Source: Colias croceus
Taxonomy: Eukaryota; Arthropoda; Insecta; Lepidoptera; Pieridae
Length of the DNA: 64,000 nt
Direction: 5' to 3'
NCBI RefSeq assembly: GCF_905220415.1
Contig: NC_059546.1
Coordinates: 4,402,001-4,466,000 of the forward strand
The notes beneath the pieces are model-generated. The model saw only the letters and a program-made list of their open reading frames with translations. It was not told the origin of the DNA and did not search any database. Positions 37,311 to 50,920 of the stretch are shown here, one piece after another. Each line of letters begins with the position of its first letter. The stretch's first letter is position 1. The position numbers and the translations under genes are program-made.

Positions 37311-38880
37311 TGATAGGTATAATTTTACAGGAAAAATTTTGTTTTAAATAGATTTTTTGCACTTGCAAAAAATCTGTTGTTTTTGTAAATCTTGCAATAA
37401 AAAACGGCCGACTGAATCGGGTTTGGTGTATTCATTTTAATTGAACATATAATGGTATTTATACATATATGAGTAAGTAGGTACTTACTTTGAAATCTTG
37501 TTTCACGTCCTATTGTAGGTAATTAGACAAAAAAATATAATAGAGATCTATTTCAAACTATATAAAACACAACTATAAACCTATTAATAGGTATGTGACT
37601 CTCACTACAATTCTCACAATAATAATAACCAGTCAGAGATCAAAGACCGTAATATCATAATTGTTTAATGTTTCCATTATTCAGTAAGCACATGAAATAT
37701 TTATATTTGTGATAGGAAATGTGGATATAAATAATACGTCTACGCATAAATAAGTTTGGAACTTCCGACGTACGCGTGCACGGGGGAGGCACCCTAGCTA
37801 GCTATATGTTATTGTGTGAACATTTGAATTTCTAATTTACACTATTGTTACAAGAATATGAAAATTAAATTACTCAATTCTCAAATGTGTTGGTCATTTA
37901 TTTTTTCTACCAATTTTTTAAGCTGGTACTAGATTCTATCATAATAAGATATTGTGTTAACAAAGGCAAATTAAAATGAACATTGTTAAGAACAGGATGC
38001 AGACTCGCTTTTGATACTCGAAATCTTCATATTTACCTTACGCTTACTGCGAAAAAATACCTTACCTATGTATGTAAAATAAATAGCACGCATAACAAGA
38101 CTAATTAACAATTAATTATGCTTGTTTTAGAGACTAAAAAAGAACGAATTCTTTTGCTACGCTTCCCCTCTTTCTGAGAGTGTGTTACTAATATCTGTGA
38201 AAGTGTACTAAATTAATAATGAAGTACTTTAAAACCAGTAAAATTTGGCCTCTTTTAATGTCTCGACCCTCAATGAAATCAGTACAAGACGAGCAAAAGG
38301 TCGAAAAATCAAGGGCTTTCATTTATTGGTCAGACAGACGAATTACACGGCTGTTGATTGAATTAAAGAGTACAATTTATGTGCCAATTTAGCAATGATG
38401 TGAAATGGCACTACATAGGGGCGAGTGACTGCGTTAAGTGAAAAATATGAGCGTTAATCATTAATGTTTCATTATTTAATGCTCTAATGGGGATGGTTTT
38501 GTTTGTAATCTCCGGTGGGATGTAAAGGTTTAATGGTGTCGAAGAGGTTCGGGTTGTACATTAATATATGAAAAGATACCTATATTACGTAGAGTCTACA
38601 TACAAAAATATAGGTAGACAATTAAATTGTCTTTATATTTGCATGTCATCTAAATCTTATATTCGGTACTGAAATAATACTTACTTACTAAGTCATAACT
38701 GATTTTTGTTTTAATATTTTAGTGTCTCTAGGCTCTACATTGTATAATAAAATTTTCTAATATAATTCATTCATTAAATTCGTTGCAATAAATTTTCAAG
38801 CAATCACCATATAAATCAATTAATCATTTTAAGCAATATAAATAAATACAAGAATGTGAACTTTCAGATGAGATACATTT
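37311..38880. other. AT-rich DNA with GC-richer patches
   Basis: A sharp GC-rich island lies at 37760-37800 (ACGTACGCGTGCACGGGGGA), followed by TAGCTAGCTA. 38130-38560 is moderately GC-richer, single-copy-looking sequence. No gene is seen. Confidence 0.4.
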
Positions 38881-38900
38881 TTATTACCAAATTTGTACTA

Positions 38901-38918
38901 GCGCCTCCATCTAGCGGC
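38901..38918 (+). promoter_or_regulatory. CTCF-like insulator motif candidate
   Basis: GCGCCTCCATCTAGCGGC resembles the CTCF recognition sequence of insects and vertebrates, whose core in this orientation is close to CCNYCTAGYGGC. Sequence similarity only. The same kind of word also occurs inside some arthropod repeats, so occupancy is unproven. Confidence 0.35.
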
Positions 38919-39590
38919 AAAGTCCTGAACTACGTGAAAAGTAAGGCTTCTAAGCCTCCAACTTGTTTTCGGAATGAACCACGAATATGTTATTGGTAAC
39001 TTTGGTGGCCTTTGTTTCTATTTTAGGGCGAAACATGAGATCTAAATAATTAATGCTAATTTTATTTTTAAGGATACTTGATTAAAAATTATACTTATAA
39101 AACCTGTTTTTACTAGATATGAAAAGCTAATAAATCTAATAAATAAAATATAAGTAGTTTAACTGGATTTGGCTTTGTTTTTAATATTGTTAATGGCCTT
39201 TTCAAATATTCATTAGGTATTACTAGCGGATAGAGACTCTTTAATCTATTTGATTGTTATAGCTTCCTTATACAGATAGTTTTTTTAACGAGAATATAAT
39301 AAGCAAAAACGAATCAAATCACATACTAGGTAATTATGAACTTTACTATAATATGTAAGTAGGTACATTTATTATTTTATAATGCAATAATATTACCATA
39401 TGGAAGAAATGCTATGCCCACCTTAATTTTGGTTTATTAATTCATTACCTACAAGATTAAATTATTTATAGATATTGAATCGAACTGAACTATGATTGAT
39501 TACATTTTTATTTTACTGCAGTGAACTTCAAATACTTGGTAGGTACATAAATTTACTTACATAATATATAAGACAATATACAAAATAAGG
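38919..39590. other. AT-rich non-coding DNA
   Basis: No feature seen. Confidence 0.4.
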
Positions 39591-41960
39591 TATTCCGCCT
39601 CACAATCCTTCCTTATACTTGAAAAATAAACCTCGTACGGGTTGTATCTCTGGGCCAGAGTGAGTGGTATGGCTGATAAGGCTAACCCTCGGGTCAGGCC
39701 GTCGACAAGCTCTCAGATAAGTTCGATTTAATACGTTAAAAGGTGCCCTAATCGGGTCATTCCCATTCGTTATGTGCCGACCGCCCGTATTTCTAACTTC
39801 GCTCACATATACACTTGCATTGCGTTAAGATAATCTTCAAACATATAGAAAATGTTTTAAAACGTTTTTGACATTTAGTATACCTAGTATGTGACAATAA
39901 ATATATGATTACATAGGTAATTATTGTAATTGAAAGGATGGAGAGAGGAAAAGGAAGAAAGTATATACATAGTTCCAAACTTGAGTTCTTTCAATTCGGA
40001 TAAATGTGAATTTTAGAATCATAGTAGGTACCTATGATGGTAATTTAATGATAACAATGTTACTTGTATGTTTTTTGGATATTTAGTTTGCATTCTTACT
40101 CTACCAATGAAGGTACAGGAAACTATTATTGTTGGGTAATACAAATAAATGATCCTAATAAAATGACTCTAAAGGACTCAATAAATAATTTTTATCGGCA
40201 ATAAATGCTATCCATGCTCGATTGTGACATTATAAATTTAAATCATGCGCTTGACAGTTAATTAAACATAAAGGCAACCGAATTAGAAATAAAATGTCAT
40301 AAACAAGCAATAAAATTACGTTGAGAGGCACTTATGATTGTTTGTTTAAGTATCAGGCATTTAAGTGCTCTCTTATCAAATGTTTGAGCTTAAAATAGTA
40401 TGCTTTTATTGAGGTAAAATAGCCCTAACACAACCAAAGCTAGGCAGTAAAACATAGAGAGGACTTCAAAATAATATATACTTAAATTAAATCTATAACA
40501 TTAGCCGTAATTTTTTGCATACTTAGGTAGGAATAATAATGTTATTAGTATAGAATACAGAAACATGGAAAAGCGTTATAATTTAAATTAAATTTGCAGG
40601 CAAACGAAGCTTTCCAAAGCATTTTCATGTATCGCTAATTAAAATACGCTGTCGCCGCCGTAAACGGGCCTGCGGTCGGTTTATTTACTGAAATTATTAT
40701 TTTCCACCTTATGAAATTTTACCCCAATTTTTGCACGCTTTTCAACGTTGCAGAAATGCGTGAATAACTGATACGTATGCATTTCTAATTTCCATAAATA
40801 ATTAAAAGTAAGTAGTTATTTATTGTTTTATGTTTGAATTTAAACTTTGAGCTTTTTTTTTAGTTTTAGTTATTGAGATTTTGCGAATTTTGTCCCAGTA
40901 GACAAGAATAATATTAAATACCTATTTAAACATTTTACATGGATAAAAAAGTTTTTATATTGAGCTTGAGTTTAAAAATGTAACAAAAACATAACGAGCG
41001 AATGACGCCATTATGGCTTCTGTTCTTATAATTACGCAGCGATGACAAAAAGGTGCTTAAGAAAGCGTTTAAGATTTCATTCGGCACATCCAACGGCCCT
41101 AATTAGAAGCCCTAAAATCTAATAAAAGATAACTCGAAAGTCAAGCTGAACGTCGCATTCATAAGGAAAACTTTGGCGATTAAAATTCCTCTAACGAGTG
41201 CGAACCATCTCCTTTAATAAATACAGGGCCCTTCTAATTTTCCTCAGAGAGATTGAAGCGGCATAAATTTTTCACTCTGAAAAGAAACTCTGTGAAAGAA
41301 GAGCTTGTACATTTTTACGACGAAGGATACCCATTCACCCCTCGAGCGACGAGTTGTCTCTCTTTTAAATTAAATTTTCACTCCTAATTTGAAAGTATAA
41401 TGTCATTTGAGTAGAATTTCGTTATTAAAACTTTTAAATCATTCGGAAGTTTCGTATTGTAGACATTTAGGGTGAGATCACGTGATTTTTTAATCAAAAT
41501 GGGATCGTTTCTAGTGATTTTTTACGAGTGTGCCACTCCGTCGGCATCAAACCGTCATTAGCCACTTGAGTATCCGATATTGCTTTTCTTTGCAACTGCT
41601 GCCATTTTATTGAATAATTCGAGACCCCTCCACGGGGATTTAAAATATGTATCGTTCAATACATAGTACGCGTCGAAATCAATTACACGTGCTCATTGAT
41701 TTAAATTTAAAATTCTCTATCTAAAGTTGGGTTTATCTAAATACATCCATTGTTCAAGTACACAAAACACTGTTTCATTTCAAAACATCTGTACATTTTG
41801 TCTTGAGTCCTTGACACACAGACACAGTTCAGACGAGCTTTTATAGACCATAAACATTTTACTAGCTCGACCTTGGGTAGGGTCTGCAATGAGGTCGTTG
41901 CACTCAACTTTACGACTCTCACACTTCGCCAGTTGTGAATGATTGACGTCAGACGCTTTT
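39591..41960. other. Series of GC-richer patches, candidate conserved non-coding elements
   Basis: Patches lie at 39595-39800, 40580-40780, 41000-41370 and 41480-41950, the longest nearly continuous run in the window. 41007-41020 contains facing GCCAT/ATGGC words, and TGACGTCA occurs at 41944-41951. Reverse frames of 68 and 78 codons (39600-39806, 41737-41973) have no domain. No gene is called. Confidence 0.35.
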
Positions 41961-42349
41961 GTGGATGTGACAAATAGGGTTCATTTATTTCATGAAGGTT
42001 ATTTTATCTTATCGATAAATATAAACTAATATAGGATATTGTTTATTTTAACATTAATAGAAATGTGTTTTGATTAATTATACGTTTTTTGTAAGACAGA
42101 AAATGTATTATTTCCCAATACCTACCTACCTGTTATGTACCTGTAAAAGGAGAATACGGATTAAGAGATCTAGAGATTTTTTGAAGACAATTTAGAAATT
42201 GATGTATAATAATAATTAATAGGTATAGAGACGAATATTTTATATGGATATAAAAGCTTCATACCAAAGCTTCATACCAATTATTGGTCATCACGTTTAC
42301 CATCTTCAATATTTTATAAATACTCCTCTTTAAACGTTTAAACTTTAAG
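41961..42349. other. AT-rich DNA with a 15-bp tandem repeat
   Basis: AAAGCTTCATACCAA occurs twice side by side from 42253 to about 42280, the copies sharing their join. Otherwise AT-rich with TACCTACC words. Confidence 0.45.
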
Positions 42350-42654
42350 AGCAGTGGTGGCCCAGTGGTGAGACCTCGGACTTCGAATCGATAAGTCCGG
42401 GGTTTGAGACCAGGCGAGCGCGCAGGAAATAAATTGATTGTTCAATTTATTTGCGCATGTTATTACATCACCACTGTTCGAACGGTGAAGGAAAACATCG
42501 TGAGGAAACCGACATGTCGAAGTATTAAAAATTTTCGACGACATATTGTGTCATCTGCCAACACACACTTTACCAGCGTGGTGGATTATGGCCTGTACCC
42601 TCATAGGAGGCCCGTGTCCCAGCAGTGGGAACGTATATGGGCTGATGATGATGA
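42350..42654 (+). mobile_element. tRNA-derived SINE
   Basis: The 5' part is tRNA-like. It has an RNA polymerase III A box TGGCCCAGTGG (42358-42368), a perfect 7-bp stem CGGACTT/AAGTCCG with a 9-base loop in the anticodon-arm position, and a B box GGTTTGAGACC (42401-42411). The body includes GGTGAAGGAAAACATCGTGA (about 42484) and CCAGCGTGGTGGATTATGGC (about 42573). The 3' end is the GATGATGATGA run that closes a very common lepidopteran SINE. A 112-codon frame across it is not a gene. Flanking target duplications are not clear, which suggests an old copy. Confidence 0.88.
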
Positions 42655-43390
42655 ATCTTTATTGCGCAATTGCCTCTTACCTGCACACGGAAAGGAACGT
42701 AAGTTAAATGTAGGTAACTGTTTTGTTCTTTCCTATTCATGACTCCTTTTCCAAGAATTTAAAAGCCATTGCGTCAAAATAACGGATTCTCTTGTAGCAA
42801 AACTTTACATCTTTCTAAAGAAAGGGTTGTTGTTCTAACAAAAGCAATAAAAGGGTTTGGTCATTGTCACCCTTTCTTTGTTTATTGTTCTTGCAGAATA
42901 ATGAATTGCACAAAGTGTCGTTTTGTGCAATATTGTTTGGCGGCATAACGGACCTAAACCTTATTGTCTTCGATTTGACCATAAAGTTGCATTATTTTAT
43001 TGTTTTCTTCGAGAAATGTTTAAACGTTTCCTTTAACCTGTTGTAACACTGAAATAAATGCCACTAGAAATATGACACACGTTTTTAATCTGTGCTATTA
43101 AATAACTTTTCTCTTAATCGTATTGTGTTACGTACAATTTATTACAGTTTCCATTGTACACCGACTTCTCCGATAATACATATGTATGAGAAAATAAAAA
43201 GTGTGGAAGACAATATCACATCTAAATTTAAAACCAATCTCAGCGTGGCATCAGAGGACAGTCCCGACATTTTTCTTTTTTATCCGACTCTTATCCTCCA
43301 AGGCATAAATCGACTCGACCCGTATAACTCTCGAGGACCATTAAAAAGATAAACAACTTAATATAGGAATAATAATAAACAAGTCGACTT
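42655..43390. other. Mostly AT-rich non-coding DNA
   Basis: A slightly GC-richer patch at 43190-43350 ends an 86-codon frame with no recognisable motif. Nothing else is seen. Confidence 0.4.
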
Positions 43391-44420
43391 AGTTAGAACC
43401 CCGTATACAGGCGCTCATAATTTTATTTATTCACGAAACCGTAAATATCTGTAGAAATAATTCCGAAGGCTTTTTGCGGGGATTAAGGGAGCGCTGTGGG
43501 TCTGAGAAAATTATATTCGGCTATAACAGTTATCATGCATCACCTGGAAGACGGTTAATGCGCCTTTTCGCAATCTCGAGGGCGGCGCGAAAGACGCCGT
43601 GCGCAAATTACTTTTTCAAAGTATTTACATGTAAATAGAGTTGCCGTGTTACGAACTTTGCGGTGTATAACGAACAGTGAGATGAGCTTTTACGTTCCTT
43701 ATATCTTTGGCAGATTTATCACTTAATCTTGTATTTTTAAAGAGCAAAGTTAAACGAAGAACGCATTCTGAAAATATGGTTCATATGCATATTTAATATA
43801 AATATATTCTTCTCCTGGCATAACACATTGTAAGTGTTATGTACCTAATCGATTGAATCATGATACAAATGTAATAGATACCTACTTAGAATAAGCCACG
43901 CAAAATAAGATCCTGTCCCATTATGTAAAATAGAAAACCTATAGATAACAAATATTGTAGTCTGTGAAAGAAATTCCTTTTACCCAAAACATCATAAAAA
44001 AACTTATAAATTACCTAATTCATTCTTAAATTAAGTGTTTCATTAAAATCGCACATAATTCGACATTCAACAAGCGATCACGGTTCGGGAGCAGGTGATA
44101 TCGCCCGAATAGCACGCCCCATACGTGAATCCTGTATAATTATCATCCATTCTACTTATAAACTTTCATAACGGCCTATACGTCGACTTAACCTCTACTG
44201 GGAGGCTCCCCCTCGGGGTGCGCCTCCCTTCTTATAATGGGAGTCTAAGAAAAACGGGTGCACGGTTCGGAATAGAAAATGCTCCTTTGGAAATAGCTTC
44301 GGCGGAAAGCTGGCGATTTATGCGTGCTACGGGATACGCTGGAAAATACCCCGGGAGCGGATTTTTAATGGGGCCATTGTTTCTATTTTAAGTGGCGCGT
44401 GCGAATGGAATACTCAAGTT
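43391..44420. promoter_or_regulatory. Two GC/CpG-rich patches
   Basis: 43400-43700 includes CTCGAGGGCGGCGCGAAAGA (about 43576), and 44050-44420 includes GGGAGGCTCCCCCTCGGGGT (about 44200) and CCCCGGGAGCGG near 44350. They flank AT-rich DNA with no open frame worth naming. GGGAGGCTCCC and CCCCTCGGGG are small palindromes. Candidate conserved non-coding elements. Confidence 0.35.
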
Positions 44421-45330
44421 TTGTTTGAGCGCTCGAGTTTCGTTGTTTGTTCAATGTTATATGCTTGCGTGCGTGTTGATGATAATGACCTGATACTGCT
44501 CTTGAATATTCCCAAATTGCTATTAAATACACAAGAAATTCTGTATGACACGCCATTGTTTTGATTTCATTTGGACGATAAAACTTTGAATTAACCTAAA
44601 TTTTTTATTAGTTTCATGTTATATTATATTATGTAAAGAAACTATTAAAAAAGGTGGGATACATGTGTTTCTACTAATAATATAAAGATAAAGATTTTGC
44701 TCTACCTATCTTTGATTTTAATTATTTATCTTAATGAACATCCTTTAAAAAAACATTATGGCTCATACTTTTTAGATTCACAGCAATAATCCCTCTGAAA
44801 ATTACAATAATATATAAACAATAATTTATTATTACCTTACATTTCTACTCTACATATCAGCGCTCTAAAAATTTGCAGATTTTACCTACCTCTACCATTA
44901 TTTATAACTCTACCACTTAAATTCCCGTTTAACATTATCCGGACAAAGAATGGACAAGCATCTAGTTAGTAAATATTATGTCTTCTGTAGTAGATATAAG
45001 ATGGAGAGCAATATAATTTCAAATGTAAAAAGAACAGACATAATTTTTTTTTAATTTGCGTTGCAGATAGGAGTCAATTTAAAAAAATATGAAATAATAC
45101 ATCAACATTCAAAACGAATGTGCTTTTTGTTCACAAAAAAATAATGTCTTAATAACATACTTAAATTACCCATAAAGCAGTTAGTTAATGTTTAGTTTTC
45201 AAATAAAAACTTAAGATCGACATTAACATGTTAAAATAGAGTCATAAACTTAATTAACGTCGAATTTCGAATAACATAGGATGCCGCTTGGAATTATTAA
45301 CTCAAAAAAAAAAACGGCCTAGCCTATTTT
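44421..45330. other. AT-rich non-coding DNA
   Basis: No gene or element seen; an A-run near 45306 precedes a CGGCC word. Confidence 0.45.
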
Positions 45331-45900
45331 TGTATTCCGCCCGTAATCAGTGGGACATCATTTTTCATCTCCGGAAGAAATAAAAATGCCTAAAATAATG
45401 AACTAATAACACACTGGGATCGCAGAGCCACCGAAAGCAAAATATATTAGTAGGCAAGTAACACATCGTTCCGTCGGTATAATGAACATGGCTCCCTCTA
45501 GCGGGGACCATTAATCAACCCCCTTGCACCCGCGAACCCCATTCCTTCTCCGAGCAACGCTCCCCTCAAAAATCTCCCCCCTCACCCCGCGCTCGTCCGG
45601 AATGCTTTCAATTCATCACGAAACCCCGCCCTTGAGAACTCTATACGACTCTACAATACAACGCTTTCGAAGCGACCGATCGCCGACCGAACCGAGTCCT
45701 AAAATCCCTTACCATTTTTGTAGAATTGCTTACAAGGTTCATGGATTTCTAGACCGGAGTGTATTTTCTTGTAATATCAGCTACATCGTACGGCGGCCAT
45801 TACAAATAAATTTCACCTTACCTTTTATTTTTAATGCGGCTTTAGTATACTTTCGTCGCGTCTTGAGTTTCTTTGGGTCCGTTGTTATTTACTGTTTATG
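45331..45900. promoter_or_regulatory. C-rich patch with a CTCF-like site
   Basis: 45480-45720 is strikingly C-rich on the plus strand (for example CTCCCCCCTCACCCCGCGCT, about 45577). The plus strand is open for 125 codons (45524-45901), the longest frame in the window. It begins at a TTG, turns from proline/serine-rich to hydrophobic, and has no domain, so I reject it as a gene. At 45489-45507, TGGCTCCCTCTAGCGGGGA resembles a CTCF site in the same orientation as 38,901. Confidence 0.35.
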
Positions 45901-46620
45901 AATTCTTAACGTTTTAGTTATGAAGTTACGCGATTTAATATTATGTTTCAGTATTCAAACTTTACTATTTTCTCGCTCAAGGGGCTTATGATTTGTACTT
46001 TATAGCTGCTGTAATTAAACAAATGTTATGGGTGTTATAATTGTTTAAACACTTAATTATGAGTCATTATTTGAATCTTTTATGATTTATCATTGTCCTG
46101 TATTATGTGGGTAGTCCTATACTAAACATGGCGTGTTTGCGCATATAACATGTGGCAACAGTATACAGTCGCAATTTAATTGCTTGGCACATTAAACGCA
46201 TATAAATTGTTATTCATTGCCGCCCATTGAGCTTGCTTGCACTGCGCACTAGATACATACATGTTATATGTACCTAATCTGTTTATATAGCATTACATAA
46301 TATGTGAAAATCATCATTACTTAAACAAATAGATAGAATATAATATTCGTTTCATGAATATAATTTTAAAATGTTCATTAATACATAGACATATTCAAAA
46401 TAATTTCTTAATAAACTCTACCTATAGGTATATTGCTCTTATTTTATTAGGTATCTTATAAATGCTTATTTTTTCAAATATTGGATAGGAAATCCTAGCT
46501 AATCACACCCCATTTAAAAAACGTAAATTTGAAACCCATAGCCATTACTTTTTTAATATTCAATACGGCATCCAATAGAAAGAGTTTTTATTGCATTTGA
46601 TGATTTTAACCTTTGAAATT
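45901..46620. other. AT-rich non-coding DNA
   Basis: No feature seen. Confidence 0.45.
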
Positions 46621-47960
46621 GCAGCAACAAACTAGAATAACACCGGCGCGGGACTAGTTTATTTGCAATAAAGAAAGTGGAATCCCGGGTTCGCTCCAAT
46701 TACCGGGATATACGAGGCTATCCCGGTGACGTGTTGCTTAGTCGCAGCGGCTCGCAATTATACATATTGCGAAACTGCGGAGCTATTCGATAATACTGAC
46801 GCATAAATTCGCTACATTTAATAAAAGCGCGCACTTTTTAAGCGATGTCGATAATATAATAGCGATTAAGCACTTCGGAACTGCAAATATTTGACTCGGA
46901 AACGTTTTGTAGATTTTAATGCTATAGTTACAGTATGCATGTGTTGGTCTATGAAATTAACCTAAATAACATGTGTGACAACAAGTGACACAATAGAACT
47001 TGATAAGAATTTCTTTGTTACAGATTCGTGATTCAAGACTATTTACTCGGATCCGTCTGAGCGAATCGTGGAAAACACATTTCCTAAAGCCCGAAGACGA
47101 TAGTCCAAGTCGCGGGAGGGCTCCCTGGGGACCCACACTAGTTTTCCTACCATATCTTATTGCTCTTTTGTTGATTCCCCGGGCCGTTAGTTTCATCGCC
47201 CGGGGTCACCGTGCGTCCTAAACGAATCCGAGAAAGAACTTATATGGGTGACAGTATTTGGAAAGAAAACTTTCTTTAATTGGATAATGGTACTTGAAGT
47301 AGGTATATTTAAATAATATAAAAAATATTTTTTTGACTTATGACTATAATTGTATCTACTACGTACAATAGGTTTAGATTTAGATTTATGTGCTTACATG
47401 TAAAATCATACAAATAAAATCTACATTCAAAAAGTAAATTAATTTGTACAGTAGAACTACTGTGATGTATTTTTGACTCACATGAAACAAGTTTTTGAAT
47501 ATAGTTATCAAAAGAATTACACAAACATAGCAACGTCCCCATAAGCCATGTTTCATCTCCTATTTATACCTACCAATTAGTTGATTAGTACATTAACAAT
47601 GTCAAGACATTAGAGTAATTAGATACGTGGAATCCATCTGAGACTGCAATATTCAAAAGGATTAAAACATTCAAATCAGACAAACGCCAATTTTACAAGT
47701 AGGGATAACCCCTCAGCGGCGACCCTTGTCTTATTTATTCATCACAGGAAAAAACTTGTTTTGTTTGCTCCCCTTTGCCGCTAGGGTCAGGAACACGCCA
47801 TCAGCAACTTTACCGATCCACTGTAACCCTAGAAGATATTTCTGCTTGTTTTGTAACTGTAAATCTCGGAGAACGGAGAGTAATGTACTTCGTGATAGTT
47901 TCTTGTTTATTTGCCGACTTTTGATACGAACGGGGGATTAGATTACGCGAACTTATGAAG
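46621..47960. other. Three GC-richer patches separated by AT-rich DNA
   Basis: 46640-46880 has repeated CCCGG/CCGGG words (AATCCCGGGTTCGCTCC, TTACCGGGA, ATCCCGGTGACG). 47030-47260 has GTCGCGGGAGGGCTCCCTGG, and 47700-47960 is moderately GC-rich. Overlapping 70-80-codon frames on both strands at 46957-47221 show no domain. The GGGTTCGCTCC word looks like a tRNA B box, but no tRNA fold surrounds it. Confidence 0.35.
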
Positions 47961-48560
47961 GCTATGTTGTTTTAAACAATGCTTTATCTTTGGGAATGGA
48001 TTGGCTAGATTAATGGAGTCATAAGGGTAGGCGATAAGTGAATATATACCTATTTTATATTATAAGCATGATATGATATGTATGAAAAGTTAAGGAAATT
48101 GTTAGATATTAAATAGTTATCGTCTTTTTCTGCCCTATACAATAAGCTATGCGAAAACTCATTATAAACTTTTTATAGAGGTCAAAATACCTATTATAAT
48201 GATGGATAATATATAGAAGGTATAATATAATAACTATTGTAACAATAATTTAATTATCTTACAAAATACAATCACAAAAACAATGTATTTTTTGTATGGA
48301 AATGAGAATTCTCTGTTTTTTTCTGAGAACTTTTTACTTACGATGTTTCCAATTAGTTCTGATTATATGAGTAGATATATACAAAAGTGAATTGATTTGT
48401 TTTCCGTTCTTATGAAAGATAATAAATGAATCAGCAACTTTTTAATAATAAACGAGAGAAATTAAGACATAAACGCAAACAGCAATCCCATTAGAGTTTC
48501 AATTACTTAGGTACTGCAGTTTACATTTAGTGTGTTTAATTATGCTGAGGTTGCTATTCT
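47961..48560. other. AT-rich non-coding DNA
   Basis: No feature seen. Confidence 0.45.
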
Positions 48561-49660
48561 AGGTGCATTCTGAGATAGCCTAAATCTAGTCTGGATTTAG
48601 CTAGAAGCGCAGTAATGAAACGCCACCCCTGGCTTAGACGTCTCGAAGCACAAAGTTTTGCCAGACATCACATCTCAAACTTTAACCGCCGTATGTTGAG
48701 CGCTTACTCAAAACTTCTTACATACAGACAATATTTGTTGTAATTAGTTCTGGGAATATTATGCATAGCGGTATTAGTATACAGTTATATTGCAATTTGC
48801 ATTGTTTTTATTATTGCCTCTCTATAGGTATACCAAAGGTATAGGTAGCTTGTTGAAATAGAAATTTTGTAAAAAATGCTGTAATTTCGCCTTTAAATTT
48901 GTATGTTATAGCGATAAAATAAAATTTAACTTAATGAAAAAATGCATAAGATGTTAGAACAAGGAAAGCATATTCTTATAAAATCCGTATACTTTGAGCG
49001 TCGCTGCGCAGTGTTATCCCACCCCGGAGCTACCCTTTTTAAGGGGATTTCTTTATGTTGTGAGAGCTCATTCATAGCTTCCATCAAGACGATTCCGAGC
49101 GTCATTACGGTCGAGCTAAATGTACCGAAATCATCGCTACACTGCGCTTTCGTCTTGGACATATGGCTCACTGGTTATGGCGTCCGTATTGAATTACTGT
49201 ATATATATTGAATTATATTTATAAACATTTGTTTGTGTTATGGTTTCCTTGATAGATGTAGCGAGGTTAAGAAGGAATAAAGATATTGTAGTTTGTTAAG
49301 ATAGTTGCACAGTGCACTAATCGCGTTAAGACTTTCCTACTTGTAACCAATGTTCTTGCTAGGTTAGGAAAACCTAAATTATCAATTCTATCTACTTTGT
49401 GTAGATTTTGATAGCTCCAAGGAGTCTCGGGATAGTATTTTTCTTATACAAATGTATTAGCAAGCTATGATAGCTAACTTTTTATTACTTAGACCGAAAG
49501 GTATTATGACAGTTCATTTAAAAACCATCCCAAATGCTTACTAAATCATAGTAACCCGTTGCAGACTTGTGGACGATTTGCGGTGCGAAATTTAGTTTTA
49601 ATAAAGGCGGCAATAGAACCTCTGCAGCCGTTACCCCGTCGATATTACACGACGAACACC
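48561..49660. other. GC-richer patches with overlapping frames
   Basis: 48560-48740 holds a weak hairpin CTAAATC/GGATTTAG (48590-48610). 48980-49190 is open on both strands for over 80 codons (48942-49211 plus, 48926-49171 minus). Neither product has a domain I recognise, and simultaneous openness of both strands points to base composition. 49560-49660 is a further small patch. Confidence 0.35.
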
Positions 49661-50600
49661 CACTAATGTTCTCTTTTCATATTACGCTCAAGCATTATTA
49701 TGTACTTAGGGTTGACAATCTCTGTCTTATTGAAGCTTTGCGCTAACATTCGTTTGGTATACTTATACGGAGAAATAACTAATTTACCGTGCGACCGTTG
49801 TTTTAAATACAAGTCGCTAAAAATATGAACATGGCGTAATGGCACAGATTAGATAGGTAATGGTAATGGTAACACATAATGTATAAAATCATAATTAAAA
49901 TAAAAAGCGTAAATTAATATGCAGTACAAAATACAAATAACCAAGCTAGGAAAGATATTTCAGTCAGAATTACTTAAATTTAAAGATATGAAATAATCTA
50001 TCAAACAATTATCGCCTTTATCTCTGTATTTTTATAGATTTTTATAACGTCAACAAACAATTAATGACCCCCATAATTGTCATGTACCAACAAAATAATA
50101 ATGGTCATAATGAAGCTCTGTAAATGTCACTACAATTATGATCTGTGGTCCCCTATACTGCTAATCTGAACGTGGCTCGGGTCATTATTGACTGTTAATG
50201 ACGTTTATGTAGTCCAAGTAATGACGTAAATATGGTATTTTGATTAATACTACGTTATGTAAATCTTTGTGACAGAGATTTAACCAAGAGTGTTAAATAA
50301 TTGGTTTTAAAAATGAGTAATCATAGTTGATGTTATTTAGTTCAAAACTAAATACTTATAAAAAATAAAGGGTTTAAGAATATGTGTTGAAACAACTTAT
50401 CATGTTGATACTTTATTTAAATAGGTGCGGACTGTTTTCTTTGATGAACTTAAAGAAACAGTGGACAAAGAAGCGATTATGCTTCATTTAATGAAAATAA
50501 TAGACACAATAGCTTACAAAGAAACCTTTTAATTGATAAAACAAGTTCAGAAATAAGTAAAAATCTGAATAAAGAGAGTAAGTAGGTATCGCTTAAAAAG
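49661..50600. other. AT-rich non-coding DNA
   Basis: No feature seen. Confidence 0.45.
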
Positions 50601-50920
50601 TTAACAAGTGGAATTCAGTAGATATCGTGAGTACGTAATAAGGGGCATAGAGCGAAGGCTCCAGTCCAGCACGTCGGCTTTATGGACCGTTAGTGCTACT
50701 GAAATCAATAAAAGTGCCGGAATGTACCGCACATGCGCAATGCTATGGCGAACTGACTCAGCTACATTCGTTTTATAGCCACTTGTATTTGTGTCTATGG
50801 CCACTTTGTACTCTTTATCGTTGTTACTGCAAAAAGAGTGAAGAAACTAATTGACGGCTCGTAAATAGCGACGGCGTGCGAGGGTTGAGTTAAATTGTAG
50901 TTATCAGCTACAAATATGTA
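50601..50920. promoter_or_regulatory. GC-richer patch
   Basis: Single-copy-looking sequence with CCAGTCCAGCACGTCGGC near 50660 and GCGACGGCGTGCGAGGG near 50868. A 67-codon reverse frame has no domain. Candidate conserved non-coding element. Confidence 0.3.

Noticed and set aside
42350..42424. tRNA-like fold with A and B boxes.
   Set aside because: It continues directly into a SINE body, and the acceptor stem is not convincing, so it is a SINE head and not a tRNA gene.
42404..42742. 112-codon open frame.
   Set aside because: It runs through the SINE, so it is repeat sequence and not a gene.
45524..45901. Longest open frame in the window, 125 codons.
   Set aside because: It starts at TTG in a C-rich patch with few stops, changes composition midway and has no recognisable domain.
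46684..46694. GGGTTCGCTCC resembling a tRNA B box.
   Set aside because: No A box at the right distance and no cloverleaf around it.
48926..49211. Overlapping frames of 81 and 89 codons on opposite strands.
   Set aside because: Both strands open at once reflects base composition; neither product shows a known motif.
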